54,775 nt of DNA from Saprospiraceae bacterium (GTDB lineage Bacteria; Bacteroidota; Bacteroidia; Chitinophagales; Saprospiraceae), in the NCBI GenBank assembly GCA_012031785.1, contig JAAUTG010000003.1, positions 1 to 54,775 of the forward strand. The letters are read 5' to 3'. Under the pieces are notes generated by a model. It saw only the letters and a list, made by a program, of their open reading frames with translations, had not been told where the DNA came from and did not search any database. Each line of letters starts with the position of its first letter. Within the stretch, counting starts at the first letter, position 1. This document shows positions 1 through 8,775 of this stretch, piece after piece. The position numbers and the translations under genes were made by a program.

Positions 1-119
1 ACGCAAACTTAATACTTTTTTACGTGTCGTAATCTTATCATCCGGGAATGGGACTGCTTTATTCTTTTGGAAGTAGCGTCAAACTTGGACACGCCATCAC
101 CAGATGAAACTTTATAATT

Positions 120-533
120 ATGACCGAGCAATTGGCTTATATTTATGAGGGTTTAACTACTTTGAGCACCGAAGTTGATCAGCGCAATAGCGAGGTGAAA
201 AACAAAAAATGGAATGCTACTTTAACTGCATTTGCTAAGGAAACCGAAAAATTGAAGGCTTCGCTAGTATCCTTAGAAGGAGATTTTTATATTGACGAAA
301 GTGCTAACTTACGAGAAGATATTTCCACTTTAGCCTTGAATATTAGTTCTTTTCCTGGTAAGCCTTCCGAGAGCCAATTGGCAAAAACGGAAGAATTGAA
401 TCAACGCCTACAAGAGGTGCAACGCCAGTTTGATGGATTTAAGTCGCAGTTGGAAAGCATCAACAAGTATTTGCAGCAATCACAGCTTGCGCCAGTACAG
501 TTGAGTACGTTTGAGGAATTTAAAAAGAAATAA
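120..533 (+). CDS. Hypothetical coiled-coil protein, probably the C-terminal part of a larger protein
   Basis: A 137-residue frame that is almost entirely helical and rich in Glu, Gln, Lys and Ser, without a signal peptide or membrane segment. It is followed at once by a strong terminator, so it is the 3' end of a unit. Its layout (long helix, Pro/Ser break near residue 80, second helix ending in a charged tail) resembles the helical C-terminal region of Bacteroidota VPS10/BNR-repeat glycosyl-hydrolase-like proteins; that is a weak impression, not a family assignment. An in-frame stop lies at 105-107. The neighbouring frame over about 76-114 encodes VASNLDTPSPDETL, which would join this one if a single base were missing near 115, so the window may start inside a gene broken by an indel. 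The ATG at 120 is therefore uncertain. Confidence 0.5.
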   Translation: MTEQLAYIYEGLTTLSTEVDQRNSEVKNKKWNATLTAFAKETEKLKASLVSLEGDFYIDESANLREDISTLALNISSFPGKPSESQLAKTEELNQRLQEVQRQFDGFKSQLESINKYLQQSQLAPVQLSTFEEFKKK

Positions 534-550
534 GGTTTTGAGCTATAAAA

Positions 551-580
551 ATGGAGCGAATGTAGTGGCATTCGCTCCAT
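551..580 (+). terminator. Rho-independent terminator
   Basis: A perfect 12-bp stem (ATGGAGCGAATG at 551-562 with its complement at 569-580) around a 6-nt loop, preceded by an A run and followed by TTCTT. It lies 17 bp after the stop of the coiled-coil frame and before the convergent ParA-partner gene, so it probably ends the plus-strand transcript. Confidence 0.85.
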
Positions 581-641
581 TTCTTACCTTCCTGTAACCA
601 AATTATCAACCTAACTAGCTTAATATCTTATCAAATAAGGT

Positions 642-1144
642 TTACGCATTGAGAATGATGTCAATTGGGTCATCAGAAATGGTCTTATTTTTTTTGGTGT
701 TCTTGACGGGTTGTTCTTTTTCTTTTGTTGCTATTACAAAGCCTTTTTCTTGAAGCGCGTTCACGGCTTGTCTAAGATGAACTATTTTTATCTTTTCATC
801 AAAAGTATTGGCTACTATAATACTAACTGGGTCTTCTTTTTCTTTAAAGTGGCTGCTTTCAGGAGCGTAATCTGTTGTTCTTCTGCAAAGGAAGCAATGG
901 CTGATTTAAAGTTTCTTTTCAATTCCTTTTTCCAGCTATTCAATTGAAAAAATAGCACTTGCACCAGTTGGCTTCTTTCTAATTCGTTGGGAAGCAATAT
1001 GGGTTCAAACCGCTCCAGTGATTTTCTTAGTTCACTCCCTAATTCATCGAGCTTCACTTGTGGATGTTCCTTCACCAACCATCCTAATTGCTCAATAATT
1101 GATGCGGCAGCGCGTAGTGTTTGAGTTTCTTTATTTCCTATCAT
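642..1144 (-). CDS. Small helical partner of the ParA-like ATPase (frameshifted, unknown function)
   Basis: The start at 1144 overlaps the end of the ParA-like gene by 14 bp, so the two are translationally coupled. The first frame reads about 100 residues and then runs into a stop at 815. The next frame continues without a stop to TAA at 642-644, with residues such as IVVANTFDEKIKIVHLRQAV and a Lys-rich C-terminus ending DDPIDIILNA. One missing base at the A/T run around 836-848 restores a 167-residue protein. It is helical and charged, with no recognised domain; it has neither a ParB nuclease-like motif nor an obvious helix-turn-helix. By position it could be the DNA- or cargo-binding adaptor of the ATPase, which is an inference from gene order only. 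Confidence 0.65.
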
Positions 1145-1985
1145 AGCTGATTCGCTTTTTCAGTTCGTTTGTAATGGCAATAATTTCGTTTCTTGCGTCT
1201 TGACTTCCGCAGTTGTAAATCATACGATCCGCAGCAAAATTGTTATTGTGGCTTATAGCTGCAATGTTAGCTCTTTTCTTCAATTTATTCTCAAAAATAT
1301 ACAAACCCAAGCGGTCATTGTTTTTAAGGAGTTCTATCTGTTGGTTGTGGTCTTTCAAGTTTTCATACATGTTATAAACCAAGCCCAAACACTCAATAGA
1401 AGACTCATTTTCCTGTTGTTTAAGTTCTCGAATCAAACGCATCAACAAGGGAACGCCCATCACAGAAACTGCATCTGGTTTTACAGGCATGAGGTAGTAA
1501 TCAGAGGCGATAATAGCACTTCTCATCCAAGACGAAGGCGTGGGAGGCGTATCAATAATGACATAATCGTATTTTCGTTCTGCTCGCAAATAATCCATGT
1601 ACTCTTTGAGCTTAAACTTGAGTATCTTGAAGTAATTGAGTTCTATTTTGTATAAATTAAGTGAACCAGCCAGAAAATGCCAGTTTCTTTCCACTGCTTT
1701 GGTTTCGATTTTTGAAAAAGGAACTGCATTGATGAGTTTATCATTGATTCTGATGGATTCGAAGTCGTCGTCTAAGTAGATGCGTAATGAGGTGTGGATT
1801 TCTTCGCGCAGAATATGTATCCAGTCGTTTTTAGGAAATATTAATTGGGTAGCATTGAATTGTGGGTCAATATCAATCGTGAGGACGCGGTGTCCAAATT
1901 CTTTATTTAGGATATGGCTAATGTTTACGGCTAATGTCGTTTTACCGACACCACCTTTCATATTCATTATGCTAATAACTTTCAT
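1131..1985 (-). CDS. ParA/MinD-type P-loop ATPase
   Basis: A 284-residue ATPase of the ParA/MinD family, which forms ATP-dependent dimers to move or position DNA or protein cargo. The deviant Walker A KGGVGKTT is at residues 10-17 with the signature Lys10; Walker A' is DIDPQFN with Asp40; Walker B is VIIDTPP with Asp145. The length and the roughly 70-residue stretch between Walker A' and B fit orphan or plasmid-type ParA better than the compact chromosomal Soj. No ParB, parS cluster or replication gene is nearby; the only partner is the overlapping downstream gene. Chromosomal, plasmid-remnant or cargo-positioning roles are all possible. Confidence 0.9.
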   Translation of the reverse strand: MKVISIMNMKGGVGKTTLAVNISHILNKEFGHRVLTIDIDPQFNATQLIFPKNDWIHILREEIHTSLRIYLDDDFESIRINDKLINAVPFSKIETKAVERNWHFLAGSLNLYKIELNYFKILKFKLKEYMDYLRAERKYDYVIIDTPPTPSSWMRSAIIASDYYLMPVKPDAVSVMGVPLLMRLIRELKQQENESSIECLGLVYNMYENLKDHNQQIELLKNNDRLGLYIFENKLKKRANIAAISHNNNFAADRMIYNCGSQDARNEIIAITNELKKRISYDRK

Positions 1986-2444
1986 TTAGGAATGGTATAG
2001 TAAACGTAAACAAGTATTTAATTGACCCTATGGAATTTGCTTTTCCTATTCGTCTAACCTACAGCTATTTCGGACACGCTCAATCGCTTTTCATACAAGC
2101 AGAAAAAACTTTTTAAAAAGCAAGTAGCCTAGATTACCAGTTAGTAAATACTCCAATTCAATATGCTCACAAAAATATAATAACATTGCTTAATTCTCAA
2201 ACTTTGTACGAAACTAAGTAAAAGCTACATCTTTCCACACCAAACATTTCGTATCTACTTCCATACTGACGCAAAATCAGCACCCAATAATCAACCATTA
2301 GGCACGTTATAGCAAAATAGTAAAAATCAATTTTCGCCCTCAAGTACAAATCAACTGTTAAACGCTCTGGGAAGTATGAACCTAATGGAAAAAATATGCT
2401 TTAAATAAAAACAATCAAACATTCACTCTTCATTCAATCTTATT
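1986..2444. other. Divergent spacer, 459 bp
   Basis: Lies between the ParA-like gene (reading left) and the Rieske gene (reading right). It must carry promoters for both, but no clear TAnnTTTG element was found. It holds one copy of the dispersed inverted-repeat element at 2034-2130, listed separately. No convincing coding frame is seen. Confidence 0.6.
2034..2130 (-). repeat. Dispersed inverted-repeat element, copy D
   Basis: Read on the minus strand, 2130-2091 begins GGCTACTTGCTTTTTAAAAA and continues GTTTTTTCTGCTTGTATGA, matching copies at 22433, 25602 and 40026. The far end (ATTTGCTTTT, 2035-2044) is an inverted copy of the core start (minus-strand ACTTGCTTTT, 2125-2116) with one mismatch in ten. 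Confidence 0.6.
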
Positions 2445-2852
2445 ATGAATCGTAAGGAATTTTTAGCTCAACTAGGCTTGGGCGCAGCTTTTGTGTTGAC
2501 CGCTTCTTGTTTAGGATCATGTTCTAGCGATGAAATTGCCAGTCCAAGTGGTGTGGATTTTACGCTAGATTTGAACGATCCTGCTAATGCGGCGCTATCC
2601 AATAATGGTGGATTTATTATCAATAACCGTGTGGTGGTTGCTAGAACCAATGCTGGCAGTTATGTAGCGGCTACTCAAGTATGTTCCCACGAAGGTAACG
2701 TAGCAGTTACATACAGCAACGATGAATTTTTCTGTACGGTACATGGTGCGCGATTTGACCAAAAAGGAGATGGCTTAAACTCCTTTGGTAGCAAGGGATT
2801 AACTGTCTATAAGACTTCATTAAACGGCTCGACGTTGCGCGTATTTGCTTAA
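2445..2852 (+). CDS. Rieske [2Fe-2S] lipoprotein
   Basis: A 135-residue exported Rieske protein. Cluster ligands are Cys80-Ser-His82 and Cys97-Thr-Val-His100, the canonical CxH...CxxH pair with a short spacing. The N-terminus has a basic start (MNRKEFL), a hydrophobic stretch and a lipobox-like cysteine (LTASC at 18-22 or LGSC at 23-26), so it is probably a periplasm-facing lipoprotein. There is a single Arg rather than a twin-Arg motif, so Tat export is not assured even though Rieske proteins often use it. It stands alone without cytochrome b or oxygenase genes, so the redox partner is unknown; a small electron carrier or sensor role is an inference. Confidence 0.85.
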   Translation: MNRKEFLAQLGLGAAFVLTASCLGSCSSDEIASPSGVDFTLDLNDPANAALSNNGGFIINNRVVVARTNAGSYVAATQVCSHEGNVAVTYSNDEFFCTVHGARFDQKGDGLNSFGSKGLTVYKTSLNGSTLRVFA

Positions 2853-3024
2853 AAAGAAATACCTTTGTCATGGTTATTGCCTGCTCAACGAATCCAGTAA
2901 GCAGGCAATTCATGATGAATCTTATGCCGTTGGTTGGGTGAGGTCAATTTTTGTTTTGCAACTTGGCTCGCATTTGGGTAAAAAGCTAACGGCTAAATTG
3001 TATTATTTTACACCTATTTGCGCC

Positions 3025-3615
3025 ATGTCCTACTATTTTGTCTATAAGCCCTTCGGCATGTTGAGCCAGTTCACGCAAGAACAGGCAGGACAAAGTACCT
3101 TAGCAGACCTCCATTACACCTTTCCAAAAGACGCTTACCCAGTTGGCAGGTTGGATGCAGACAGTGAGGGATTATTACTCATCAGCAGTGATAAAACCTT
3201 GAATGCCAAACTACTGCACCCTAAGCATCATGCCCAAAAGACTTATTACGTGCAAGTGGAAGGGAAGCCCACCGCTTTGGAAATAGCACCGCTCCAAACG
3301 GGTGTTGTTATTAATGTCAAAGGAAAACCTTATCGAACTGCACCAGCGAAAGTACAACTTTTGGAAACTATGCCTCAACTTCCACCACGAGAACCACCAA
3401 TTCGATTCCGAAAATCTATTCCTGACAGTTGGTTATCCATTATCTTGATAGAAGGGAAGAATCGGCAAGTTCGGAAAATGTGTGCTGCCCTTGGTTTCCC
3501 TGTATTGCGTTTAGTCAGGGTAGCTCTGGAAGGTTACAACCTTTATCAGTCGCCCCTATTAGATATGCAATCTGGGGAAGTGAGACATTTTAAGCAGTTG
3601 ACTTTGAAGTCCTAA
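3025..3615 (+). CDS. rluE: 23S rRNA pseudouridine synthase, RluE type
   Basis: Isomerises a specific uridine of 23S rRNA to pseudouridine; cytoplasmic. The RsuA/RluB/E/F signature GRLDADSEGLLL contains the catalytic Asp44. It has the RluE-specific layout: no N-terminal S4 domain, and an RKSIPDSWL motif before EGKNRQVRKM. The start at 3025 (MSYYFVYKPFGM) is chosen because family similarity begins there; the open frame extends back to 2845, but that part looks non-coding. The length of 196 residues is close to RluE. It converges with the GH13 gene with only 4 bp between them, so no separate terminator fits there. Confidence 0.85.
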   Translation: MSYYFVYKPFGMLSQFTQEQAGQSTLADLHYTFPKDAYPVGRLDADSEGLLLISSDKTLNAKLLHPKHHAQKTYYVQVEGKPTALEIAPLQTGVVINVKGKPYRTAPAKVQLLETMPQLPPREPPIRFRKSIPDSWLSIILIEGKNRQVRKMCAALGFPVLRLVRVALEGYNLYQSPLLDMQSGEVRHFKQLTLKS

Positions 3616-3619
3616 CTGG

Positions 3620-5453
3620 CTAATCAAGCGACAGAATTAGTCCACTGTAAGGCGCTACGCTCAGATTCGCCCAACCTTCTGCATTAGTTATGGCATGAGT
3701 CACGCCAAAGTTAGTGTAAGCGGAATCATATATTTTACTGTCGCTATTAAAGCGCGTTTGCCAAGTGCCAGTCATGGGAAATTTAATAGTAATTTGCTGG
3801 TGCGTTTGATGCTTGAAATTCAGCACAATTACAGTGCTATCCTGTTTTCCTCCATTTTCCCAACGATGATAGGCTAGAACGCCTTGCTGTTGATTCAAAT
3901 AGAGCGTTTGAGTATGATGACCACACAAGCCTTTGGTGTGGTTGTACCAATTTCGACGCAAGCGAATCAAGTCTTGATACAGTTTCACATTGCCTTTAAA
4001 CTCAATCAGACGATTCCAGTCCAAAGGGTCTGTATCGCAAAACCATTTATCTTCTAAAATGGGCTGCCCCTGAAAAATCATTGGAATACCTGGAGCGGTC
4101 ATCACGATGATCATACCTAACGCAGCTTTCTTTTTAGAAAACCAGCTATCTGCCTTACCGGGTGAAATATCTTCTGGCAAACGCGCTTTACCATTGGCTA
4201 CCTCATCGTGCGATTCAGTATAAATAACTCGTCGAAAGGCATCGTTGTTATATTTGTGCAATATTGCTTGTTCTGCGACTAATAAATTGCGGTGTTCATC
4301 GTGTGGTTGGATTAAAATTGCTCGAATGTTATGCACAAATTTAGCATCCCACTGCGAATCAAATCCTAAACCACCTCGTGTTGTTTGCTCTGTCACGTAG
4401 TCCAACTGGTGCATATCTTCCGCGATAACAATTTTGTGCGGATGGCGTTGATTCAACTCTTGATTCATCCATTTCATTGCAGCGTGTCCTTCAGGAATAT
4501 CATTTTGAGCATTACCATCCGCATAAATATTGCGAATATAAGCCGTCATATCTAAGCGCAAGCCATCTGCGTGAAACTCCTCTAACCACATTAATGCGTT
4601 ATCGCGTAAAAATTGTCGTACTTCTGGACGACCATAATCTGGGCGCGTGTGTCCCCACGGTGTTTGGGCGCGCCTGTCGTTATAAAAATAGATACCGCCA
4701 CCCTTGTTTTGCGACCAGCCATCAAATTGCCATAAATCTAAGTCGCTAGGTCCAAAATGATTATACACTACATCAATTAGCACGGCAATTCCTTTCTCGT
4801 GTGCTGCTTTGATGAAACGCTTTAACGCTATTGCGCCACCATAGTGCGATTCTACGGCAAAAGGATGCGCTGGATTGTAACCCCATGACAAATCACCTGG
4901 AAATTCGGTAACAGGCATTAATTCTACTGCATTGATACCCAAGTCTTTGAGGTAATCTAATTTTTCGGTAGTACTGTATAAATCACCTGGTCTATCTTTT
5001 TGTTTCCGATTGAATGTCCCAATATGCAACTCATAAATCACCAACTCGTTCCAATTCGCTATTTTGAAGCGTTCATCGTTTCCCCAATCAAAATTTTGGT
5101 CTTGGACGATACTATTCCCGAGTGAATGGGTCATTGCTTTGGCGTATGGGTCGTTGCGGAGAAAATTTCCAAAGGGTGTTTTTAAATAAAAACGATACTC
5201 ATCACCAGTTTTTGCAATCAGTATATTACCTCCAAAATAGCCATTCGCCTCATGCCGCAGTCGGTAAGTTGTCTTTGACCAATTGTCAAAACTCCCTGTC
5301 ACGTAAACCTCTCTAGCATGTGGTGCCCCATACCCTGAAATACACGCCGCCCAAGTGTGGAATCGCTCCCATACCTTGCAAAGGGCGCGTACCAGTTAAT
5401 GTTTCTAAAAAAGTAACCGTCTTATCGAGTAAAGTAGAGAAAAACGTTCGCAT
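3620..5453 (-). CDS. GH13 alpha-amylase-family protein, 1,4-alpha-glucan branching enzyme-like (one indel)
   Basis: About 610 residues after repair. An N-terminal CBM48-like beta-sandwich (GAIPHLGGVYFRVWAPHA, then VYVTGSFDNWS) precedes a GH13 barrel. Conserved regions are visible: DVVYNH, GLRLDMTAYI (nucleophile Asp), IVIAED (acid/base Glu) and YTESHDE (third Asp). This fits glycogen branching enzyme or a close relative such as maltooligosyltrehalose trehalohydrolase; the choice cannot be made by eye. The frame starting at 5302 lacks the first half of CBM48. That half lies in the next frame from ATG at 5451-5453, and deleting one G in the run at 5326-5329 joins them, giving an exact multiple of three. 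No other glycogen gene is adjacent. Confidence 0.85.
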
Positions 5454-5549
5454 AATATCTAATTTCGAGCCTTTGCTTTTGACGAATGGATAAGGTAATC
5501 AATGACAAAGGAACAATAAGATTGTATCCTTTCAAAAGATAGAATTTGT

Positions 5550-5557
5550 TATTTTTG
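5550..5557 (+). promoter_or_regulatory. -7 element TATTTTTG
   Basis: Exact match to the Bacteroidota TAnnTTTG box, 7 nt before the first ATG (5565) of the glycosyltransferase frame. A TTG at 5522-5524 is spaced 25 nt away, longer than the usual 19-21. If this is the promoter, either the mRNA is nearly leaderless or translation begins at the internal ATG at 5643. Confidence 0.55.
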
Positions 5558-5564
5558 TATCAAG

Positions 5565-6725
5565 ATGGATAGAAATGTAACCATGACCAATTTGCCATTT
5601 ATTTTTGCTTCCACTCAATCTGTTAGATTTATTGTGTTGAATATGCAACAACCTGCTGCTGATGTGCCTTTAGTTTCTGTAATCATGCCTGTTTTTAATG
5701 CGGAAAATTTTTTGACTATCGCCATAAATAGCATATTAGAACAGACTTATTCCAACTTAGAATTAATATTAATCAACGACTGCTCCACAGATGGTAGCTT
5801 AGCATTGATGCAGCGGTATTTGCATGACGGAAGAGTCAAACTTTTCCAGAATCCAATAAATGAAGGTGTAATAGCGAGTTTGAATAAAGGTTTGGCACAG
5901 GCGCAAGGAAAATACATCGCTAGAATGGACGGTGATGACATAGCGGCACCTAAAAGAATCGCTAAGCAGGTGGACTACTTAGAGCGACATCCTAACTGTT
6001 TTTTGTTGGGAACAAACATGATAGAATTTAATAACCAACGCATTCTACGCTATTGGACAACGCCTAAAAATCATGCACACTTAGCTATCAAAAAATTATT
6101 TAATGCCCCTTTTGCTCATCCGACTGTGATGATGCGACGGCAAGTGTTTGAGCAAATAGCAGGATATGATGCGAATTATCCAGTTGTGGAAGATTATCAG
6201 CTCTGGGTTGCCATCATGGAGGCTGGAGAAACTGCCAATCTGCAAGAACCACTTCTTTTTTATCGAAAACATGCTGATAATGTGAGTACGAAAAAAAAAG
6301 ACGTTCAAAAAGCAAGTTTGCTGCGTCTCTATCAAGAAATATGGCTTTCTCAAGGATTAGTAATGAGTCAAGACGAGGCTTTAAGGCATTATCAGTTGTG
6401 CACTGCCCAAATCGAGGACACCAGCCGCCCCACAGATTGGAAATACATTCAAAATTGGGTGAGCCAGCTCCACACTCAGGGCTTCAATTCCGATGAAACT
6501 CCCACTACCAGGTCGCATCGTTTTTATTTTAGCTTCTACTTAGGGGCTTTGTGGCTTAGGTGTATGTATAGTCATTACTCAAAATGGGGTGTAGTTGTTT
6601 TGCGGAATATAAAGTTATCTCTCTTGATAAAGTTACCAATCGTTGCAGTGTTGGTTTGGGCTGCTTTGCAAGTGGGGAAATATATTTGGGTAAAGCTAAA
6701 ATACAAGAAATACATCAAATTTTAG
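5565..6725 (+). CDS. Family 2 glycosyltransferase with C-terminal membrane segment
   Basis: A GT-A fold inverting glycosyltransferase. PLVSVIMPVFNAENFL marks the start of the domain, followed by ILINDCSTDGS and the metal-binding MDGDD motif (DxD); HPTVMMRR and VEDYQLWV follow as in GT2 family members that build surface polysaccharide. About 386 residues, with a hydrophobic C-terminal segment (KLPIVAVLVWAALQVGKYIW) that should anchor it to the inner membrane. The catalytic domain starts only at about residue 35, so the ATG at 5643 (MQQPAADVPLVSV) is an equally good start. No other polysaccharide gene is beside it, so donor and acceptor are unknown. Confidence 0.85.
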   Translation: MDRNVTMTNLPFIFASTQSVRFIVLNMQQPAADVPLVSVIMPVFNAENFLTIAINSILEQTYSNLELILINDCSTDGSLALMQRYLHDGRVKLFQNPINEGVIASLNKGLAQAQGKYIARMDGDDIAAPKRIAKQVDYLERHPNCFLLGTNMIEFNNQRILRYWTTPKNHAHLAIKKLFNAPFAHPTVMMRRQVFEQIAGYDANYPVVEDYQLWVAIMEAGETANLQEPLLFYRKHADNVSTKKKDVQKASLLRLYQEIWLSQGLVMSQDEALRHYQLCTAQIEDTSRPTDWKYIQNWVSQLHTQGFNSDETPTTRSHRFYFSFYLGALWLRCMYSHYSKWGVVVLRNIKLSLLIKLPIVAVLVWAALQVGKYIWVKLKYKKYIKF

Positions 6726-6810
6726 GCATTGCTGAGTGTCAGGAATTAGGTAACAAGCCATCACTTCGAAGAAGCTGCAAATTGTTAAGTTGTAATGACG
6801 AAAACCGCTG

Positions 6811-6864
6811 TTCTACAAACGTTAAACTTCTCCGAAGTTCTACCAACGTTGAACTTCTCCGAAG
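6811..6864 (+). repeat. 27-bp tandem repeat, two units, with internal palindrome
   Basis: Units at 6811-6837 and 6838-6864 differ at two positions. Each contains the palindromes AACGTT (AACGTTA/G context) and AACTTCTCCGAAGTT, so each unit can form a short hairpin. A degenerate relative (CTTCGAAGAAG) lies just upstream at about 6766. Confidence 0.8.
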
Positions 6865-6873
6865 TTATTTTTT
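6851..6873 (+). terminator. Probable terminator made from the last repeat palindrome
   Basis: The second repeat's 6-bp stem (AACTTC...GAAGTT) is followed directly by ATTTTTTC, giving a weak intrinsic terminator for the glycosyltransferase transcript. The stem is short, so efficiency is uncertain. Confidence 0.5.
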
Positions 6874-6997
6874 CTTGAGGTGTCTATTATCGTTTCATGG
6901 ATAGGCAATAGAAAGAAAATGTCCTTTAATTGCTCGTATTATTCATCTTAAACATTAAAATGAGCCCAGCAAGCAGTTCGATTTATACTAAATTTTC

Positions 6998-7005
6998 TAC
7001 TTTTG
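6998..7005 (+). promoter_or_regulatory. folD -7 element TACTTTTG
   Basis: Exact TAnnTTTG match 21 nt upstream of the folD ATG at 7027, giving a leader of roughly 15-17 nt. No convincing -33 TTG at normal spacing. Confidence 0.6.
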
Positions 7006-7026
7006 TGGTTTTAAATCATTACAACA

Positions 7027-7909
7027 ATGATATTACTCGACGGGAATAAACTCTCGCAAACCATAAAAGCAGAAAATTGCAAAAGAAGTCCAGTTGCTTC
7101 TAGCACAAGGCAGGAAAGCACCGCATTTGGCAGCCGTTTTGATTGGGGAAAACCCTGCAAGCCAAGTGTATGTGCGAAACAAAGTAAAATCCTGCAAGGA
7201 AGTTGGCTTTGAATCCACTCTAATCAAGAGAGCAGCCAGTATTTCAGAAGAAGGATTGCTAGAAATTGTGGGGGAACTAAATCAGAATCCTCAAATAGAT
7301 GGGTTCATCGTACAGTTACCGCTACCTAAGCACATAGACGAAACCAAAGTTACCCTTGCCATTGAGCCACGTAAAGATGTGGACGGTTTTCACCCTATGA
7401 ATTTTGGAAGAATGGCACAAGGAATGCCAAGTTATTTGCCCGCTACACCTTTTGGCATCGTGCAAATGCTAGAGCGTTACAACATCCCAACGGCTGGAAA
7501 ACATGCTGTGGTGGTGGGGCGTAGTAATATTGTAGGAACGCCGATTAGTATTCTGCTTTCTAGGAAAGCAAAAGTAGGAGATTGCACAGTCACCCTGACG
7601 CATAGTCGTACAAAAGATATTGCTGCCGAGTTGCGAAGAGCAGATATTATTATTGCTGCTATTGGGCAAGCTAATTTTATCACTGCTGACATGGTGAAAC
7701 CAGAAGCTGTAGTGATTGACGTAGGAATCAATAGAATTGAGGACGTGTCTGTACCCAAAGGGTATCGCTTAGTTGGGGACGTGGATTTTGATGCCGTAGC
7801 TCCTAAATGTAGTTTCATCACGCCAGTGCCAGGAGGCGTTGGACCTATGACAGTTACTTCGCTGTTGATGAACACTTTGAAGTCTGCAAAAGGAGAAATA
7901 TATGGTTGA
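7027..7909 (+). CDS. folD: Bifunctional methylenetetrahydrofolate dehydrogenase/cyclohydrolase (one indel)
   Basis: Interconverts 5,10-methylene-, methenyl- and 10-formyl-tetrahydrofolate with NADP+, supplying one-carbon units for purines and formyl-Met-tRNA; cytosolic. The sequence shows MILLDGNKLS at the N-terminus, SQVYVRNK with the active-site Tyr/Lys region, QLPLPKHI, the dinucleotide-binding VVGRSNIVGTP and the C-terminal PGGVGPMT. The N-terminal 15-18 residues are in a different frame from the rest. Removing one A from AAAA at 7073-7076 yields IKAEIAKEVQLLLAQ and a normal 293-residue enzyme. An essential-type gene with an otherwise perfect sequence argues for a base-call error rather than decay. 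Confidence 0.95.
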
Positions 7910-8021
7910 TTAGAACCTTTTGAGGATGATTCTTTTTTTAAACAGTTCTTAGCCTTTAACTTGCCTAAATGCTAAAGACCTGTAAAATCAACTGTTTAAC
8001 ATTAGCTAACTAGGCATATTT

Positions 8022-8061
8022 TGCTTATCATACACGCAATGTATAATGTGTATGATAAGCA
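8022..8061. terminator. Bidirectional terminator between folD and secG
   Basis: A perfect 14-bp inverted repeat (TGCTTATCATACAC at 8022-8035, complement at 8048-8061) with a 12-nt loop, in the convergent folD/secG gap. Flanked by TTT on the left and ATTTAAA on the right. Confidence 0.8.
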
Positions 8062-8130
8062 TTTAAACTATTTCTGTTCAAAAGAAAATATTAGACCAAA
8101 TGACGAATAGCAAGAGCTATTTGCGTAGTA

Positions 8131-8412
8131 TTAGTTAGTTTCTTCCGTTTGCAACGGAATGTTTTCTCCTTCTTCAGTATTAGAACCCGAAGAAACATAT
8201 ACGGCAGTAACGACACAAAGTACGAATAACGCACCTGCAAAATACCAAGTCAATTTTTCAATGAGGTTAGCTTGTTTTGCTGCACCGAACATTTGATTAG
8301 CACTGCTACCAAACGTAGAATCTACACCTCCTCCTTTTGGATTTTGAATGAGTACAATAACAATCAAAAACACTCCCACAATAGCAATCAACACTGTCAA
8401 AAAAGGCAACAT
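8131..8412 (-). CDS. secG: Preprotein translocase subunit SecG
   Basis: Small inner-membrane subunit of SecYEG that assists SecA-driven export. Two hydrophobic segments (about residues 3-22 and 54-75) flank the family hallmark: IVLIQNPKGGGVDSTFG followed by NQMFGAAK. At 93 residues with an acidic C-terminal tail it has the usual Bacteroidota length. It converges with folD across a strong hairpin. A small imperfect inverted repeat at about 8098-8124 (ACGAATAGC / GCTATTTGCGT) lies just after its stop. Confidence 0.92.
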   Translation of the reverse strand: MLPFLTVLIAIVGVFLIVIVLIQNPKGGGVDSTFGSSANQMFGAAKQANLIEKLTWYFAGALFVLCVVTAVYVSSGSNTEEGENIPLQTEETN

Positions 8413-8775
8413 ACATCTATGTTATGGACAAAAAAATATAATTTTATGTTCATTTTATCTAGCTTTTTTTGCTTGCTTATCTAACAAAGAAGAAAAAAAC
8501 GCAAATGAACAACTCTTAGAATCCGCGCAAAGTTAAGGGAGTTTATTTAAAAAAAAAGTATTCAAACGAAAAATGTTTTTTCAGTAGATGAATTGGTTCT
8601 TGCTTAGTATTTTAGGACTGCTGTTCAAAGCCTACGTGATCAACTTGCGCAAAAAACTACAAATTTTCTACCTATATAGCATCTTTGCCAGCAACTTCGA
8701 TTAAATTTGAGGCTGAAATGAAAAAACTCAATAGTTAACAGCCATTAACACCTAAATAGGATTAAACGACTTTTT
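8413..8775. other. Divergent spacer between secG and the aldehyde dehydrogenase
   Basis: A 363-bp AT-rich region with no recognised promoter box. It contains one short hydrophobic frame, listed separately at 8588-8704, and long A/T runs. Confidence 0.5.
8588..8704 (+). CDS. Possible 38-residue small membrane protein
   Basis: An ATG-to-TAA frame with an N-terminal hydrophobic stretch (WFLLSILGLLFKAYVI) followed by a basic segment (NLRKK) and an aromatic tail. This layout is typical of small inner-membrane proteins, but nothing else supports expression: no ribosome-binding signal, no promoter box and no family recognised. It may be a chance frame. Confidence 0.2.
   Translation: MNWFLLSILGLLFKAYVINLRKKLQIFYLYSIFASNFD

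Larger units (their letters stand above)
6726..7026. other. Spacer with tandem palindromic repeat and folD promoter
   Basis: A 301-bp gap between the glycosyltransferase and folD. It contains a two-unit 27-bp repeat, a terminator-like end at 6851-6873 and the folD -7 box at 6998-7005, each listed separately. No coding frame seen. Confidence 0.7.

Noticed and set aside
1-119. Coding sequence upstream of the first gene
   Set aside because: All three plus frames have stops before 120 and none matches a family; only a weak possibility that an indel hides the 5' part of the coiled-coil gene.
711-947. Plus-strand 78-residue frame rich in Phe
   Set aside because: Antisense of the 3' part of the ParA-partner gene; low-complexity Phe codons come from the partner's A-rich Lys/Glu codons on the other strand.
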